Below are positions 63,531 through 64,000 of a stretch of DNA of 64,000 nucleotides, in pieces. Source of the stretch: Sitta carolinensis (Eukaryota > Chordata > Aves > Passeriformes > Sittidae); NCBI GenBank assembly GCA_032173965.1, contig JAVUNC010000004.1:59993501-60057500 (forward strand), in the 5' to 3' direction. The notes under the pieces are model-generated. The model did no database searches. It was not told the DNA's origin and was given only the letters and a program-made list of their open reading frames with translations. Numbering within the stretch: the stretch's first letter is position 1; each line of letters begins with the position of its first letter. A program made the position numbers and the translations under genes.

Positions 63531-63547
63531 ACACACACACACACACA
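63531..63547. repeat. (AC)n microsatellite
   Basis: About eight AC units. Confidence 0.9.
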
Positions 63548-64000
63548 AGCAGAGGGGCATCTGTATTTGTCTTTGGAAGGCATTTACATTTTAACCTGCT
63601 GCATCAGTTTTCTTTAAGACCATGCAGATTATTCTGTGCCATTTCCCTCTCAATTACAAACACAAGACTTTGTAAAGATGGTCCTGTTTGAATTGTCAGT
63701 GTAATTTTGGAGATGAAGCATCATAGAGTGTTGAAATTAAGATAGAAAAACTGATAATGCTAGTGAAGGACTGCTTTCAGTTCCCAGTCTTTAGTCTTTT
63801 GATCTCTTTCCTTCCATGCATACAATTGCAGATGACCCTTCTAATCATCTTAACTTTATTGTGGTATTTACTGTGTTAAATAAGACTTAGGACCTGAATT
63901 TTGAGTCACATTTGAATAATTGTATTAGGATATGGAAATATTCTATCCTGGATCATTTGTTTTGCATTATAGTTAAAATGCATGAATTTGTATTAATGTG

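Larger units (their letters stand above)
55344..64000 (+). other. ARID1B: ARID1B intron downstream of exon B
   Basis: Begins with the GTAAGAA donor. Holds a T-rich run (60273-60305), a (CA)n tract (63531-63547) and a T/G-rich patch near 57080-57110. No further ARID1B exon was found: the expected continuation DLSGSIDDLP is absent. No mobile element, RNA gene or other gene could be supported. Confidence 0.8.

Noticed and set aside
1..64000. tRNA, rRNA, snoRNA, microRNA, CRISPR array, endogenous retrovirus
   Set aside because: None showed the needed structure: no cloverleaf boxes, no paired C/D or H/ACA boxes with stem, no spaced direct repeats, no LTR pair or gag/pol/env-like frames.
55344..64000. 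A third ARID1B exon after exon B
   Set aside because: The expected DLSGSIDDLP-type coding sequence with flanking splice sites was not found before the window ends.

Overview
This window is vertebrate nuclear DNA, most likely avian. It is AT-rich and almost entirely intronic. It carries an antisense CR1 LINE tail of the kind abundant in birds, a second much older CR1, and many (TTTGG)n/(GTTT)n and poly-T tracts, with no mammalian SINE or L1 signature. Species cannot be fixed from the sequence alone.

Only one gene is supported: ARID1B (BAF250b, a subunit of the canonical BAF/SWI-SNF chromatin remodelling complex), on the + strand. Two short, phase-0, consecutive coding exons are present. Exon A (36321..36467, 49 codons) has a Q/P/Y-rich peptide. 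Exon B (55233..55343, 37 codons) begins [14 protein letters not shown]. Both lie in the disordered N-terminal half of the protein, upstream of the ARID DNA-binding domain. They are separated by an 18,765-bp intron. At least 36.3 kb of intron precedes exon A and at least 8.6 kb follows exon B, so promoter, first exons, ARID domain, C-terminal domain and 3' end all lie outside.

Layout: 1-36.3 kb is upstream intron, with a GT-rich/poly-T tract at 0.36-0.54 kb, a 33-bp tandem duplication at 20.8 kb, a 5'-truncated CR1 at 26.2-26.9 kb, a ~274-bp imperfect palindrome at 28.7-28.95 kb, and an old, internally shortened but nearly end-to-end CR1 at 32.2-34.9 kb. From 36.5 to 55.2 kb is the inter-exon intron, holding several stretches that look like conserved non-coding elements and a Z-DNA-prone tract. 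From 55.3 to 64 kb is ordinary intron. No RNA gene, CRISPR array, endogenous retrovirus or additional protein gene could be supported. The many 60-190 codon ORFs look like chance open frames.

I found no undescribed biological system. The observations most worth testing are the long palindrome at 28.7 kb, the candidate conserved regulatory blocks (best at 53.64-53.96 kb), and the ancient CR1.
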